NCBI RefSeq assembly: GCF_042651425.1
Contig: NZ_JBHSCW010000003.1
Coordinates: 914,951 to 978,950 of the forward strand
Reading direction: 5' to 3'
DNA length: 64,000 nt
Source: Fodinicurvata halophila
GTDB lineage: Bacteria > Pseudomonadota > Alphaproteobacteria > Kiloniellales > DSM-21159
The notes beneath the pieces are model-generated. The model saw only the letters and a list, made by a program, of their open reading frames with translations. It ran no database searches and was not told the origin of the DNA. Shown here piece after piece: positions 9,042 through 18,584 of the stretch (its first letter is position 1; each line of letters opens with the position of its first letter). The translations under genes were made by a program, and so were the position numbers.

Positions 9042-11021
9042 TTACCCGCGCCGGCGCAACAGCAGCATCAGGAAGGGCGCCCCGACCAAGGCCGAGACCA
9101 GGCCGGCCGGCAACTGATAGGGAAAGGCCAGGTTGCGGCCGATCCAGTCGGCCAGCACCATCACCACCGCCCCCGCCAGGACGGCGCCGAACAGCTGGCT
9201 GCGCGCCCGGATCAGGCCGAGTTCGCGTGCTATATGCGGGGCCATCAACCCGACAAACGACAAGGGACCGACGATCATGGTTCCGGCCGCGGTCAGCAGC
9301 ACCGCCAGGGAAAACAGCGTGATGCGCGCCGGCTGCACCGCAATGCCCACGGCCTGCGCCGCAGCACGCCCCAGCGGCAGGATATCGAGCCAGCGCAGCG
9401 TGAGCGTACACAGCCCCAGCAACAGCACGGCCAGTCCCAAGGCAGGCAGTGCGGTCTCCAGGGTTACGCCATAGGTGCTGCCGGCAATCCAGTTCAGCAG
9501 CTTGAGGGCGCGCGGATCACCCGTCGCGGAGAGAACGGCCACCACGGCATCCAGCAGCGCATTGAGCGCAATTCCGGCCAGCACGATCCGCTCGGGCAAG
9601 AATCCACTGCGCCATCCCAGGGCCAGGATCACCAGCAGGACCGCCATGGCTCCCAGGGCCGCGCTTCCCATCTGCAGCGGCAGCGCCGGCGCGGTGACCA
9701 GGAAGACCAGAGCCGCCATGCCCATGGTGGCGCCGGCACTGACCCCCAGGACCTCGGGGCTGGCCATCTCGTTGGCCGTCAGGCGCTGCAGGATCAGGCC
9801 GGCGGCAGCCAGCATCAATCCCGCCGCCAGCGCCGCCAGCATGCGCGGCAGGCGCCAGGGCAACAGCTCTCCGGTCAATTGCCCAGAGACAAAACCCCAG
9901 GTGCCGTCCGGCAGGCGTCCCCCCAGCACCGCCAGGACAGCCATAAGGGCCAGCAGAGCAAGCAGCACGGCAAGCACTTTGAAGCCATGGCCGCGCCGCA
10001 TCGGCTGCGCGGCCCCGGAGAGGGACGGCGGTTGCTCCTGGGCACGCAGACGCGGCAGCAGGAGCAGCAGCAGGGGGCTGCCGAAGAGCGCGGTCACCGC
10101 GCCGGTGGGCAGGAAATCGGCCAGACTTCCGGCTGCGATCTGCACTGCCTGGTCCGTGAACCACAGCAGCCCCGCACCAAGCAGGGGGGCCCAGAGCAGG
10201 CGTTGGCGAAAACGCCGGGCCCCGCAGAGCCGTGCAATCGTCGGCGCCACCAGGCCGATGAATCCGATCACCCCGACCAGCGAGGTCACCACGGCGGTCA
10301 GGCAGAGGGCCACCGCCGCCCCGCCCCAACGGATGGCGGCCGTCCGCAATCCCAAGGCACGCGCCTGTTCATCGGGCAGGCTGAGCAATTCCAGCGGGCG
10401 GGCCATCACCATGACGATACCGCCCAGAAGCAGCAGGCGCGGCAGCATGGACAGTGGTACCGACCAGTCCTGCTGCTGCAGCGAGCCGCCTCCCCAGATG
10501 AACAGGCTTTCCAGATAGCGGTCGTTCAGCAGGATCAACAGGGCGGAGAGCGCCCCGCAGTAGAGGCTGACCACCAGGCCAGCCAGCACCATGGTGACCG
10601 GAGAAAAATCGCGCCGGGCCCCCAGGGCCAACACCACGAGCCCGGCTGCCAGGCTGCCGGCCAGGGCGACCATATCGCTGCCCAGCACGAAGAGCCCCGG
10701 GGCGTAGAGCGTGGCCAGCGACAAGGACAGCTTGGCCCCGGCCGAGAGGCCCAGCGTGGTGGGCGAAGCCAGGGGATTGCGCAGCACCTGCTGCAGGATG
10801 GTACCCGCCAGACCCAGGGCCGCCCCGGCCAGCAGGGAGGTCGCAAGGCGCGGCAGATCGGAGTACAGCAGCACTAGCCGGCCGGCATCGAAGCCGGCAG
10901 CATTCTCCCGAGAAAGATCCCGCAGCTCCGGCCCCAACGACCAGAGCGTCATCCCCGCGGCCGGCAGCACGGCCAGCAGGAAAACCAGCGGCAGGGTGCG
11001 TGCTCCTGGCTCGGTCCTCAT
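9042..11021 (-). CDS. fhuB: Fe(3+)-hydroxamate ABC transporter permease FhuB
   Basis: This 659-residue inner-membrane permease is a tandem fusion of two FecCD/BtuC-type halves, the arrangement specific to FhuB. It passes ferric hydroxamate siderophores from FhuD into the cytoplasm. Each half has the family signature regions: GLAGTILQQVLRNPLASP and GVIGFIGLVAPTIAR in the first, AGLILQRLTANEMASPEVLG and VGPLSFVGLMAPHIAR in the second. Many hydrophobic segments are seen, about ten per half. The ATG at 11021 overlaps the fhuD stop by 4 bp, so translation is coupled. It is the last gene of the receptor-fhuC-fhuD-fhuB run, and nothing follows on this strand until 8846. Confidence 0.94.
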   Translation of the reverse strand: MRTEPGARTLPLVFLLAVLPAAGMTLWSLGPELRDLSRENAAGFDAGRLVLLYSDLPRLATSLLAGAALGLAGTILQQVLRNPLASPTTLGLSAGAKLSLSLATLYAPGLFVLGSDMVALAGSLAAGLVVLALGARRDFSPVTMVLAGLVVSLYCGALSALLILLNDRYLESLFIWGGGSLQQQDWSVPLSMLPRLLLLGGIVMVMARPLELLSLPDEQARALGLRTAAIRWGGAAVALCLTAVVTSLVGVIGFIGLVAPTIARLCGARRFRQRLLWAPLLGAGLLWFTDQAVQIAAGSLADFLPTGAVTALFGSPLLLLLLPRLRAQEQPPSLSGAAQPMRRGHGFKVLAVLLALLALMAVLAVLGGRLPDGTWGFVSGQLTGELLPWRLPRMLAALAAGLMLAAAGLILQRLTANEMASPEVLGVSAGATMGMAALVFLVTAPALPLQMGSAALGAMAVLLVILALGWRSGFLPERIVLAGIALNALLDAVVAVLSATGDPRALKLLNWIAGSTYGVTLETALPALGLAVLLLGLCTLTLRWLDILPLGRAAAQAVGIAVQPARITLFSLAVLLTAAGTMIVGPLSFVGLMAPHIARELGLIRARSQLFGAVLAGAVVMVLADWIGRNLAFPYQLPAGLVSALVGAPFLMLLLRRRG

Positions 11022-11920
11022 GCCGCCTCTCCCTCGAGGTGGTGTGAGAGAACCCGGGCAAAGCGCAAGGCCGACGGCAGCATGCCGAACATCAGTACAG
11101 GGGGTAGAACAGAGAAGCGTCCAGCTTCGACGGGCGGCAGGCGAGTCCAGAGTGGACTGTTGTCCAGGGTGGGCATGACCTCACCGGGCAGGGGCTCGAA
11201 GGTCAGGATCCGGGTCTCCGGGCCCGCCGCGTCCGCCAGTTGCTCGATCCCGACCGTCTGGAAGCCCCAGGCATTGGTGCCCCCCTGCCAGGCATTGGGA
11301 ATGCCGATGCGCTGCAACACGTCATCGAACAGACTGCCCTGGCCGTAGACGCGTACGTGACGGGCGTCCATGAAACGGAGCAGGAGCAGGGATCCGGTGC
11401 GAGCTTCCTTGAAATCACCGGTAAGGTCTTCAAAGGCGCTTTCCGTCTGCTCGATAAGCTGCTGCGCCTGTTCCTCGCGCTCCAGGCGCTGTCCCAGCGC
11501 CAGGGTGGCCTCCCGCGCCTTGCGATAGGGCTGCTTGTCCCGGTCATAGATCGAGAAGGAGAGAACCGGCGCGAGCTCTTCCAGGCGGCCACGCAATCCT
11601 TGCACATAGGGAGTCGTCAGGATCAGGTCGGGCTCGAGCGCGGCCAGACGCTCCATGTTGATCTCGCGGTCGGTGCCCAGGTCCACCACCTGTTGTGGCA
11701 GGGGCGGCTCCACCACCCATTCGGACCAGCTCTCCGCAGCCGCCACCCCGACAGGTGTATGCCCCAGGGAGAGTAGGGTATTGGCCAGCCCGTAATCCAG
11801 GGAGGCCACGCGCAACTCGCGCCCCGAAGCCGCAAGGAGTGCGCGCGGCAGCAGGCAGCCAGCCACGAGGCTCATGAGCACGGCCCGCCGGCGTGCGGAG
11901 AAGATCCCCCTACCCGGCAC
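11018..11920 (-). CDS. fhuD: Iron-siderophore substrate-binding protein FhuD
   Basis: This 300-residue periplasmic binding protein of the FhuD/FecB helical-backbone class delivers ferric siderophore to FhuB. The N-terminus (SARRRAVLMSLVAGCLLPRALLA) is an export signal that carries a twin arginine; a lipobox-like VAGC is also present, so it may be either soluble or lipid-anchored. The mature part starts RELRVASLDYGLANTLLSLG, typical of the fold, with LVAALEPDLIL-like text at LAALEPDLILTTPYV. The gene overlaps fhuC by 11 bp upstream and fhuB by 4 bp downstream, which ties it to the same transporter. Confidence 0.92.
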   Translation of the reverse strand: MPGRGIFSARRRAVLMSLVAGCLLPRALLAASGRELRVASLDYGLANTLLSLGHTPVGVAAAESWSEWVVEPPLPQQVVDLGTDREINMERLAALEPDLILTTPYVQGLRGRLEELAPVLSFSIYDRDKQPYRKAREATLALGQRLEREEQAQQLIEQTESAFEDLTGDFKEARTGSLLLLRFMDARHVRVYGQGSLFDDVLQRIGIPNAWQGGTNAWGFQTVGIEQLADAAGPETRILTFEPLPGEVMPTLDNSPLWTRLPPVEAGRFSVLPPVLMFGMLPSALRFARVLSHHLEGEAA

Positions 11921-12707
11921 AGGCCACCGGCGTTCCCAGCACGGGATGATCGATCACGGTCATCTCGACCCCATAAATTTCGCCCAGGCAGGAGGAGGTC
12001 ATGATGTGCCCTGGCCCACCCGAAACCACCAGCCTGCCCTGCTTGAGGGCATGCAGTTCGTCGCAGAAGCGCGCGGCCAGGTTCACGTCGTGCAGCACCA
12101 TGACCACCGTCATGCCCTGTTCGCGCGACAGGCGGCGCACGAGGGAGAGCACCTCCAGCTGGTGCGCCACGTCGAGCGCCGAGATCGGTTCATCCAGCAA
12201 CAGGCAGCGCGTATCCTGGGCCAGGGCCATGGCAATCCAGGCGCGCTGCCGCTCACCCCCGGACAGGCTGTCCACCTGCCGGCGCGCCAGATCGGTCAAT
12301 CCGCAACGATCCAGGGCCGTATCGACCTTGTCACGGTCCAGGTCCCCGAACCGTCCCAGAGCCCCATGCCAGGGATAGCGCCCGAACTCCCCCAGTTCGC
12401 GCACCGTCAGCCCCAGGGTCGCAGGCATCTCCTGTGGCAGGTAGGCCACCTCACGGGCGAAAGCCCGTTCGCTCCAGTCGCCGACCGGCTGTCCGGCAAA
12501 GAGCAGACGGCCTTCCGTCGGACGCCATTGCCGCGCCATCAGTTTCATCAGGGTCGACTTGCCCGAGCCGTTGTGGCCGATCAGTCCGGTCACGCCCCCG
12601 GGGCTCACCGAGAGGCTCAGGGTCTTAAGGATGGAGGTGTCCCTAACCCTGTAGCCCAGAGCCTCTACAGTGAACCCCGGCGCACTGGAGGACCAGTCCT
12701 CAGGCAT
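11910..12707 (-). CDS. fhuC: Ferric hydroxamate ABC transporter ATP-binding protein FhuC
   Basis: This 265-residue ATPase energises siderophore import by FhuB. Walker A is GHNGSGKST, the ABC signature is LSGGERQRAWIAMALAQ, and Walker B is CLLLDEPISALDV followed by the H-loop VMVLHDVNLAARF. The length and motifs fit the FhuC/FecE/BtuD group. It starts 24 bp after the receptor stop and overlaps fhuD by 11 bp, which places it second in the operon. Confidence 0.95.
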   Translation of the reverse strand: MPEDWSSSAPGFTVEALGYRVRDTSILKTLSLSVSPGGVTGLIGHNGSGKSTLMKLMARQWRPTEGRLLFAGQPVGDWSERAFAREVAYLPQEMPATLGLTVRELGEFGRYPWHGALGRFGDLDRDKVDTALDRCGLTDLARRQVDSLSGGERQRAWIAMALAQDTRCLLLDEPISALDVAHQLEVLSLVRRLSREQGMTVVMVLHDVNLAARFCDELHALKQGRLVVSGGPGHIMTSSCLGEIYGVEMTVIDHPVLGTPVACAG

Positions 12708-12731
12708 TTTGATTGGCGCTCCCCTCTACGC

Positions 12732-14822
12732 TCAGAAGCGGTACCGCAGGCTGGCAATGAACTTGCGCCCCTCGTCGCGATAGCAATAGCCAGCGTTACA
12801 GACCTCCTTTTCCTGATTCAGGAGGTTATAGCCGTTCACCTGGAAACGCGCACCGGCAAGTTTTGGATCGAAGTTCCCCAGATCGTAGTGCAGCGATGCA
12901 TCGGCAAAGAACCTGGCATCGTTCGTGATGGTGTTCTGGTCATTGCCATAGCTTTGCCCCGAGTAGCGCAGTCCAGCACCCGCACCGAGGCCTGCCAGAC
13001 TGCCCTCCTGGATGGTGTAGTCGGCATAAACCGAGAAAGTGTGTTTCGGAATGCCGTTCAGGGTGTTTCCTTCCGTTCCCCGCGCTCCTTTCTCAATCTC
13101 GACGTCCGTATAGGCATAGGAAGCCGTGAGATCGAGGCCATTATCCAGCGTCGCAACACCCTCGATCTCGAAACCACGGGAGCGCAAGTCAAGCTGCACT
13201 TGCTGGTTGACCCCTGACGACGCATCGAAAACCACCCCATCTCTTTGGTGGATATCGAAAAGCGAGGTCGTGATCAGAGCATTGTAGCCCGGCACCTCGT
13301 ACTTGACGCCGACCTCCTTCTGGTCAGCTACGGTTGGCTTGGCTGGCGAACCGCCCATGAGGGTTCCGACATTCGGCGTGAAGGACGTCGTATAGCTCAC
13401 ATAAGGAACAAATCCCAGATTGGTGCGATAGGAAAGAGACGCACGCCAGGAGAACTCCTCATCCTCCTGATCAACCGTGCTACGGCCACTTCCTGAAGGT
13501 GTTGTGGTCTCTGCAGAGAGCCAGTCGTAACGTCCGCCCAGGTTCAGGATCCAGTTGTCATACTCCATTCGGTGAGACGCGTAGAGCCCGAATTGCCGCT
13601 GATCCTGTTTTTCAGTGAACGAAAGTTTCGGAGGTTGTCCCTGCCCCGGCAGAGCGCCCGAGCCCTGTTCCTGTTCATAGCCGACCCAACTGTAGTTCAG
13701 GCCGGTCACGGAAGTGTGAAAAAGGGAACCGGTCTCGTACTTGGCTTGTAAGAAGTTATCGGTCACAAAGGTGGAGAGTTCTTCGGCATTGCGACCCGCA
13801 GCTCGTGAGACCGGGTCGGTTGTCGGGTCCGTCACATAGGCATATTCCAGATTGTTGTCGAGGCCTGCGTAGCGGGCTGAAGAGAAGAGAGTGAAGGTAT
13901 CGTCAAAGCTGTGTTCGAACTCGTAACCGGCTCGATACTGGCGCTGCGTGAAATCATTGTAGTCGGGATCACCTGAATAGATATCCGTGACACCATCCTG
14001 GTCATTGTAATAGGCGGCTGTTCCCCCAACTTTGGAATCCATGTACTCACCCAGGATTGTCAGGGTCGTATCGTCATCCGGTTTCCAGGTAAATGCAGGG
14101 GCGATATATGCTCGATTGTCGGGAAATCCATCTATCTCTGTACCACTGTCTCGGATCACGCCTGTCAAGCGATAGAGAAAGTTACCTTTTTCAGTGACGG
14201 GCCCTGAGAGATCGAAGTTTGCCTGTTTTCGGTGATGACTTCCTCCCTGAAGCTCAACCTCTCGGAATGGGTGCTCCGTCGGCTTCTTGGTCACGAGATT
14301 GACAAGCCCGCCTGCAGTGGATGCCCCATAAAGAGATGAAGACGGACCTTTGAGAATCTCGACCGCTTCCAGACCGTAAGGTTCCGACCTGAACAATCCG
14401 GTCGGACTTGCAAAGCGTCTCAAACCATCCTGGAAGACACCATTGTAGGTCGCGGAGAAGCCGCGCACGAAAAACGCATCAAAGCGCGGATCCAGACCAT
14501 AAGCCCCTGTGCGCACCCCTGGCGTATAGGCCAAGGCATCCTCCAAGGATGCCGGGTTTCGATCATCCAGCTGGCTCTCCGTAAGCACCGAGACCGACTG
14601 CGGCACCTCGACAAAGGGTGTTTCCGACTTGGAGCCGATGCGCCCCGAGACCGGCACATAGCCGTCCTGAACCAGTCCCTGGTCACTCTCAGCCTCCACC
14701 TCGATGGCATCGAGCGTAATCTCGCCCTGATCCTGGGCCAGAGCCGATCCGCTGGTCATCACGGCCAACGGGAGGATGGACCAGAGAATACGATGTCTTC
14801 CGGGATTTCTATGTTTTGTCAT
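12732..14822 (-). CDS. TonB-dependent ferric-siderophore receptor (FhuA/FoxA-like)
   Basis: This 696-residue outer-membrane receptor binds and imports ferric siderophore with TonB energy. It has a signal peptide (about residues 1-30, ending SALAQDQG), a plug domain (SETPFVEVPQSVSVLTESQL, then DALAYTPGVRTGAYG and the ILKGPSSSLYGASTAGGLVN motif), and a 22-strand-type barrel with the terminal ISLRYRF-like end (FIASLRYRF). The frame is open to 14879, but the ATG at 14822 directly precedes the signal peptide and has a GCGAGAG element upstream. The linked fhuCDB genes indicate a hydroxamate-type ligand; the exact siderophore is unknown. The region upstream contains Fur-like palindromes, so iron repression is likely. 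Confidence 0.92.
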   Translation of the reverse strand: MTKHRNPGRHRILWSILPLAVMTSGSALAQDQGEITLDAIEVEAESDQGLVQDGYVPVSGRIGSKSETPFVEVPQSVSVLTESQLDDRNPASLEDALAYTPGVRTGAYGLDPRFDAFFVRGFSATYNGVFQDGLRRFASPTGLFRSEPYGLEAVEILKGPSSSLYGASTAGGLVNLVTKKPTEHPFREVELQGGSHHRKQANFDLSGPVTEKGNFLYRLTGVIRDSGTEIDGFPDNRAYIAPAFTWKPDDDTTLTILGEYMDSKVGGTAAYYNDQDGVTDIYSGDPDYNDFTQRQYRAGYEFEHSFDDTFTLFSSARYAGLDNNLEYAYVTDPTTDPVSRAAGRNAEELSTFVTDNFLQAKYETGSLFHTSVTGLNYSWVGYEQEQGSGALPGQGQPPKLSFTEKQDQRQFGLYASHRMEYDNWILNLGGRYDWLSAETTTPSGSGRSTVDQEDEEFSWRASLSYRTNLGFVPYVSYTTSFTPNVGTLMGGSPAKPTVADQKEVGVKYEVPGYNALITTSLFDIHQRDGVVFDASSGVNQQVQLDLRSRGFEIEGVATLDNGLDLTASYAYTDVEIEKGARGTEGNTLNGIPKHTFSVYADYTIQEGSLAGLGAGAGLRYSGQSYGNDQNTITNDARFFADASLHYDLGNFDPKLAGARFQVNGYNLLNQEKEVCNAGYCYRDEGRKFIASLRYRF

Positions 14823-14921
14823 GTGAACTCTCGCCTGTGCTGTAGCCACCGCGACGCGATCAAGCCAGCACGACTTCACACCCCGCGGCGGAAAAGGACT
14901 TCATTGAAAGGCATGAAGGCA

Positions 14922-14940
14922 AATGATAGTAACTCTCATT
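14922..14940. promoter_or_regulatory. Fur-box-like palindrome (receptor side)
   Basis: AATGATAGTAACTCTCATT is a near-perfect 19-bp palindrome: apart from the central base, only one symmetric pair fails. It resembles Fur boxes and lies about 100 bp upstream of the receptor start, within the divergent promoter region shared with the FhuF-like gene. Confidence 0.6.
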
Positions 14941-15003
14941 GGCAACCATTTGATCCCCTTGGCTGCGTGAGAGTCTGCATTGCCCGCCCCTGAGTATAAG
15001 ACT

Positions 15004-15023
15004 CATAATCATTCGCATTATCA
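15004..15023. promoter_or_regulatory. Fur-box-like palindrome (FhuF side)
   Basis: Read on the minus strand this is GATAATGCGAATGATTATG, close to the classical Fur box GATAATGATAATCATTATC. It lies about 46 bp upstream of the FhuF-like start, near where its promoter would be. Confidence 0.6.
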
Positions 15024-15068
15024 ATCGTCAAGCCCAGCCTGTGACTGGCTTGCGAGAGCGGGGTGGCC

Positions 15069-15896
15069 ATGAGTTCCCTTAGAAAGGCTCTTGCCTGGCA
15101 GAACCGGCACTTTCCCTTGTGCCCCAGTTCCTCAGGGAAACGCCCTACAGGCTGGTCGAGCCTGCGAGAGCTCTGCGACACGGGCAGCGACACCCTGGCG
15201 ACGCTTCTGTCCTGGCAGGCCGAACGAGTGGCGGGCATGGACCTGCGTGCTCAAGCGGCCTTTCTTGTGGCCAACTTGAGTTACCGCCTCTCCTTGATGC
15301 TTGGTAGTGTCTACCTGAAGGAAACAGCCCTGCCACGTCTCGATGCCGACCTGCTTTACCTGAAGCTTTCGCAAACACCGGCTGCGCAGTCCAGTACCCC
15401 CGCGGCCTCGCACCTGCATCTGCACCTGGCTGACGAAACTGGAGCCGCATTTCCCGAGCAACCGGAGGCCATGCCCGCCCAACTGTCGGCTCAGTTGGAG
15501 AGCTGCATGGACCCTCTCGTCGAGCGCCTGCGAACTGACACGCGCCTTGCCCCCGCGGCACAGTGGCGTCTGATCGCCGATTCCCTGGCCATGGGCTTCC
15601 TGCTGGTGGGGCAGGCCCTCGACCAGGAAGAAACAGCGAAGCAGAAGGCCCTGGCCGTCGTGAAGCGACCCGGCTCACGCCTGTTTAACAAGCAATTGGG
15701 GTTCATATCGCTGTCCCTTCCCAACCCTGAGGGCACGCCCCAACGGCCGAGAAGCTTCGTCAGCCGCGGCGGCTGCTGTCGCTATTACACCGTCGAAGGC
15801 GGGCAGCTCTGTCCTACCTGTGTGCTCGAACCTCTGGATAAGCAGCACAGCCGCTTACGGGAACTCCATGCTCCTGCTGCGGCAGAGGGGTCATAA
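15069..15896 (+). CDS. fhuF: FhuF-like ferric-siderophore reductase
   Basis: FhuF-type proteins reduce ferric siderophores in the cytoplasm and so release iron after uptake. This 275-residue product ends with the diagnostic [2Fe-2S] ligand pattern C236-C237-x10-C248-x2-C251 (GGCCRYYTVEGGQLCPTC). The upstream part is poorly conserved, as usual in the family, with a ferric-iron-reductase core around YRLSLMLGSVYL. The ATG at 15069 is preferred over a GTG at 15063; GAGCGGGG precedes it. It is divergent from the fhu operon across a 246-bp region with two Fur-like sites, which fits iron-regulated co-expression. Confidence 0.82.
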   Translation: MSSLRKALAWQNRHFPLCPSSSGKRPTGWSSLRELCDTGSDTLATLLSWQAERVAGMDLRAQAAFLVANLSYRLSLMLGSVYLKETALPRLDADLLYLKLSQTPAAQSSTPAASHLHLHLADETGAAFPEQPEAMPAQLSAQLESCMDPLVERLRTDTRLAPAAQWRLIADSLAMGFLLVGQALDQEETAKQKALAVVKRPGSRLFNKQLGFISLSLPNPEGTPQRPRSFVSRGGCCRYYTVEGGQLCPTCVLEPLDKQHSRLRELHAPAAAEGS

Positions 15897-15987
15897 CTTC
15901 TCGAGAGCTTGCACAGCACCAAAGGCTTCCCCTGATGGCCATCTCGCTTCACGGGTCATTTCAGGGAAGATTGCCGCCGGAGTCATA

Positions 15988-16025
15988 CTGCCGGAGGCCT
16001 GCTTCTTGCGGCAGACCTCCGGCAG
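15988..16025. terminator. Inverted repeat between converging genes
   Basis: CTGCCGGAGG (15988-15997) and CCTCCGGCAG (16016-16025) are perfect 10-bp arms with an 18-base loop. The hairpin lies between the converging ends of the FhuF-like gene and the flavoprotein gene and may terminate both. There is no clear T-run, so the role is uncertain. Confidence 0.45.
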
Positions 16026-16044
16026 CAAATACGCACCTTCCATC

Positions 16045-18459
16045 TCAGCTGCGCATATTGTGTCCTTCTGGATCGTGGGGTGACGGCGGGATGACACGGG
16101 CCGGCCTCTCCTCGCCCACGATATGCGTCGTCAACTCCGTCCCGATCTCGGCCACGTCGCGCTCGACCAGGGCCATGGCCAGGCTCTTGCCCACGGTATG
16201 TCCATAGCTGCCCGAGGTGACGAACCCCACACGCCTGTCCTTGTGCCAGACCGGTTCGAAGCCGGAGGCATCGGCATTCGTGGCCGCCACTTCGAGGGTC
16301 ACGAGAACCTCCTCGGCACCGCCGGCGTCCCTCTCTTTCAGGGCCGCGTCGCGACCGACGAAATCGCCCTTGTCGAAGGCGATCCAGCGATCCATGCCGG
16401 TCATGCCGGCGGTGTAGCCTTGCGTGAACTCGCAGGACCAGATGCCAAAGCTCTTCTCGAGACGCAGGGAATTGAGCGCCAGGAACCCGAACTCCACGAG
16501 GCCCAGGTCCTGGCCCGCCTGCTTCAGGGTCTCGCGCAGCGAGACATGCTCGGTGGCGTCGCAGTGCAGTTCATAGCCGAGCTCGCCGGTCACAGACAGG
16601 CGCGCGGCCAGGACGCGATTGAGGCCGATATCCATGGGCCTGCAGGACATGAAGGGAAAGCCCGCATTGCTGACATCCTCGTGGGTCACGCGCTCCAGGA
16701 GCGCCCGGGCATTGGGGCCGGTCAGCGCAAGGCCGACCACGCCGTCCGAGATGTCGCGAATGTCCACGCCCTCGTCCAGATGATCCTCGAACCAGCGCAT
16801 ATGCCATTCACGCAGATAGTAGGAGCCCAGGATCCACCAGCGTCCACCACCCCGGTTGAAGAGCGTGAGATCCCCTTTTAGGCGGCCGTCATGTCCCAGC
16901 ATCGGCGCCAGACGTGTGCGTCCCGGTGCGGGCAGCTTGCTGGCAAAGATCCGGTCAAGCCAGGCTTCCGCTTGCGGCCCGGACACTTCGTAGCGGGCGA
17001 AAGCCGAGATGTCGATCAGACCAACGCCCTCGCGCACGCCGCGACACTCCTTGCCGACAATATCGAAGGCATTGGACCGGCGCAGGGTCGGCGTCTCCTC
17101 GAAATCCTGCTCGGCGAAATAGATCGGTGCCTCCAGGCCCCAGACACAGCCCCAGCGCGCACCTTCCGCCGTCATGGCGTCATAAGCCGGAGACTTGCGC
17201 AGCGGGCGACCGGCCGGCAGCTGTTCGTTCGGATAGGTCATCACGAAACGCCGGGAATAGAATTGCCCCGTGGTCTGGCGGATATACTCCTTGTTGGAGG
17301 CAAAATCGCCATAGCGCGCGATATCCATGCCGAAGATGTCGCTCTCCGGCTCGCCCTGGATCATCCATTCGGCCAGCGACTTGCCGACACCGCCGCCCTG
17401 CAGAAACCCGGCCATGACCCCACAGGCCAGCCAGTAATTGGGCACGCCGCGTACGGGGCCCACCAAGGGGTTGCCATCCGGGGAAAAAGTGAAGGCGCCG
17501 TTCACCCAGCGCTTGATGCCCACGTTCTCCAGGCAGGGATACCGCTGGAACCCCATGGACAGTTCCTCGGAAATACGGTCGATGTCTTCCTGGATCAGCT
17601 CGATACCGTAATTCCAGGGCGCACCGTCCATGTTCCAGTGCTTGTAGTTGAGCTCATAGATGCCCAGCAGCATGCCCTTCTGCTCCTGGCGCATGTAGGT
17701 GAAGCCCTCCAGGTCGACGATCAGGGGCAACTCGCCATCCAGCGCTTCGACCTCGGGAATGTTGTCCGTGACGAGATAGTGGTGTTCCAGCGGCGTCACC
17801 GGCAGCTCGAGACCGACCATGCGGCCCACCTGCTTGGCCCAGAGGCCGCCGGCGTTGACCACGTGCTCGGCCTGGATGGTGCCCTTCTCGGTCACCACCT
17901 CCCAGCTGAGATCCGGGCGTTGGTTCAGTTCCAGCACGCGATTGTGTTCGATTACCTCGGCCCCGCGCTGACGCGCGGCCTTGGCGTAGGCATGCACCAC
18001 GCCTGACGGATCGATGTAGCCCTCGCGCTCAGCCAGAAGACCACCCAGAATGCCTTCGGTCGAGATGACCGGGCAGGCCTTCTTGATCTCCTCGGGCCCC
18101 ACCAGGTGAACGTCCTCGATCCCCATGGTCTGGAAGGTACGATAGGCCGATTGCAGCCATTCCCAACGGGCCGGCGCACTGGCCACGGAAATTCCGCCGG
18201 TCATGTGCATGCCGATATCCAGACCGGACTCCTCCCCCACCTCGCTCAGCAGGTCGATGGTATAGGACTGGAGCGCCGCAATATTGGGATCCGCGTTCAG
18301 GGCATGGAAACCACCGGCCGCGTGCCAGCTCGATCCTGCCGTCAACACCTCGCGCTCGATCAGGGCCACATCGGTCCAGCCGAATTTCGACAGATGATAG
18401 AGCACCGAAGCTCCAACCACGCCGCCGCCGATCACCACAACCCGGTATTGCGTTTTCAT
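16045..18459 (-). CDS. FAD-dependent oxidoreductase with GcvT-type domain (dimethylglycine dehydrogenase-like)
   Basis: This 804-residue two-domain flavoenzyme resembles dimethylglycine and sarcosine dehydrogenases, which demethylate N-methyl amines and pass the one-carbon unit to tetrahydrofolate. The N-terminus has a Rossmann FAD motif (VVVIGGGVVGASVLYHL) of a DAO domain to about residue 370. From about 430 a GcvT/aminomethyltransferase domain follows (ISAFARYEVSGPQAEAWLD, then AGMTGMDRWIAFDKGDFVG). The ATG at 18459 is used because it starts MKTQYRVVVIGGG; the open frame further upstream would add 54 unrelated residues. It is divergent from the TetR gene, and a palindrome shared with the sox/TRAP promoter lies upstream. 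The exact substrate is not proven. Confidence 0.85.
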   Translation of the reverse strand: MKTQYRVVVIGGGVVGASVLYHLSKFGWTDVALIEREVLTAGSSWHAAGGFHALNADPNIAALQSYTIDLLSEVGEESGLDIGMHMTGGISVASAPARWEWLQSAYRTFQTMGIEDVHLVGPEEIKKACPVISTEGILGGLLAEREGYIDPSGVVHAYAKAARQRGAEVIEHNRVLELNQRPDLSWEVVTEKGTIQAEHVVNAGGLWAKQVGRMVGLELPVTPLEHHYLVTDNIPEVEALDGELPLIVDLEGFTYMRQEQKGMLLGIYELNYKHWNMDGAPWNYGIELIQEDIDRISEELSMGFQRYPCLENVGIKRWVNGAFTFSPDGNPLVGPVRGVPNYWLACGVMAGFLQGGGVGKSLAEWMIQGEPESDIFGMDIARYGDFASNKEYIRQTTGQFYSRRFVMTYPNEQLPAGRPLRKSPAYDAMTAEGARWGCVWGLEAPIYFAEQDFEETPTLRRSNAFDIVGKECRGVREGVGLIDISAFARYEVSGPQAEAWLDRIFASKLPAPGRTRLAPMLGHDGRLKGDLTLFNRGGGRWWILGSYYLREWHMRWFEDHLDEGVDIRDISDGVVGLALTGPNARALLERVTHEDVSNAGFPFMSCRPMDIGLNRVLAARLSVTGELGYELHCDATEHVSLRETLKQAGQDLGLVEFGFLALNSLRLEKSFGIWSCEFTQGYTAGMTGMDRWIAFDKGDFVGRDAALKERDAGGAEEVLVTLEVAATNADASGFEPVWHKDRRVGFVTSGSYGHTVGKSLAMALVERDVAEIGTELTTHIVGEERPARVIPPSPHDPEGHNMRS

Positions 18460-18520
18460 CCCAGACGCCCTCCGATAGAACAGCCAATGAAAACAGCCTA
18501 AGGAGATGCCATGCCGGCGT

Positions 18521-18538
18521 CTAGACATAAGTGTCCAG
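18521..18538. promoter_or_regulatory. Putative TetR operator, copy 1
   Basis: CTAGACATAAGTGTCCAG is an imperfect 7-4-7 palindrome in the 125-bp divergent promoter between the flavoprotein gene and tetR. It matches 16 of 18 bases of the site at 22084-22101, which suggests one regulator for both promoters. Confidence 0.7.
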
Positions 18539-18584
18539 AACTCAAGCCTGCTTGTCCGGCTCGAGATCCCGGAGGGTTTGGGGA

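Noticed and set aside
9234..10877. 547-codon plus-strand frame opposite fhuB
   Set aside because: The product is almost all Gln, Gly, Arg and His, with no structure, and is antisense to the well-supported FhuB permease.
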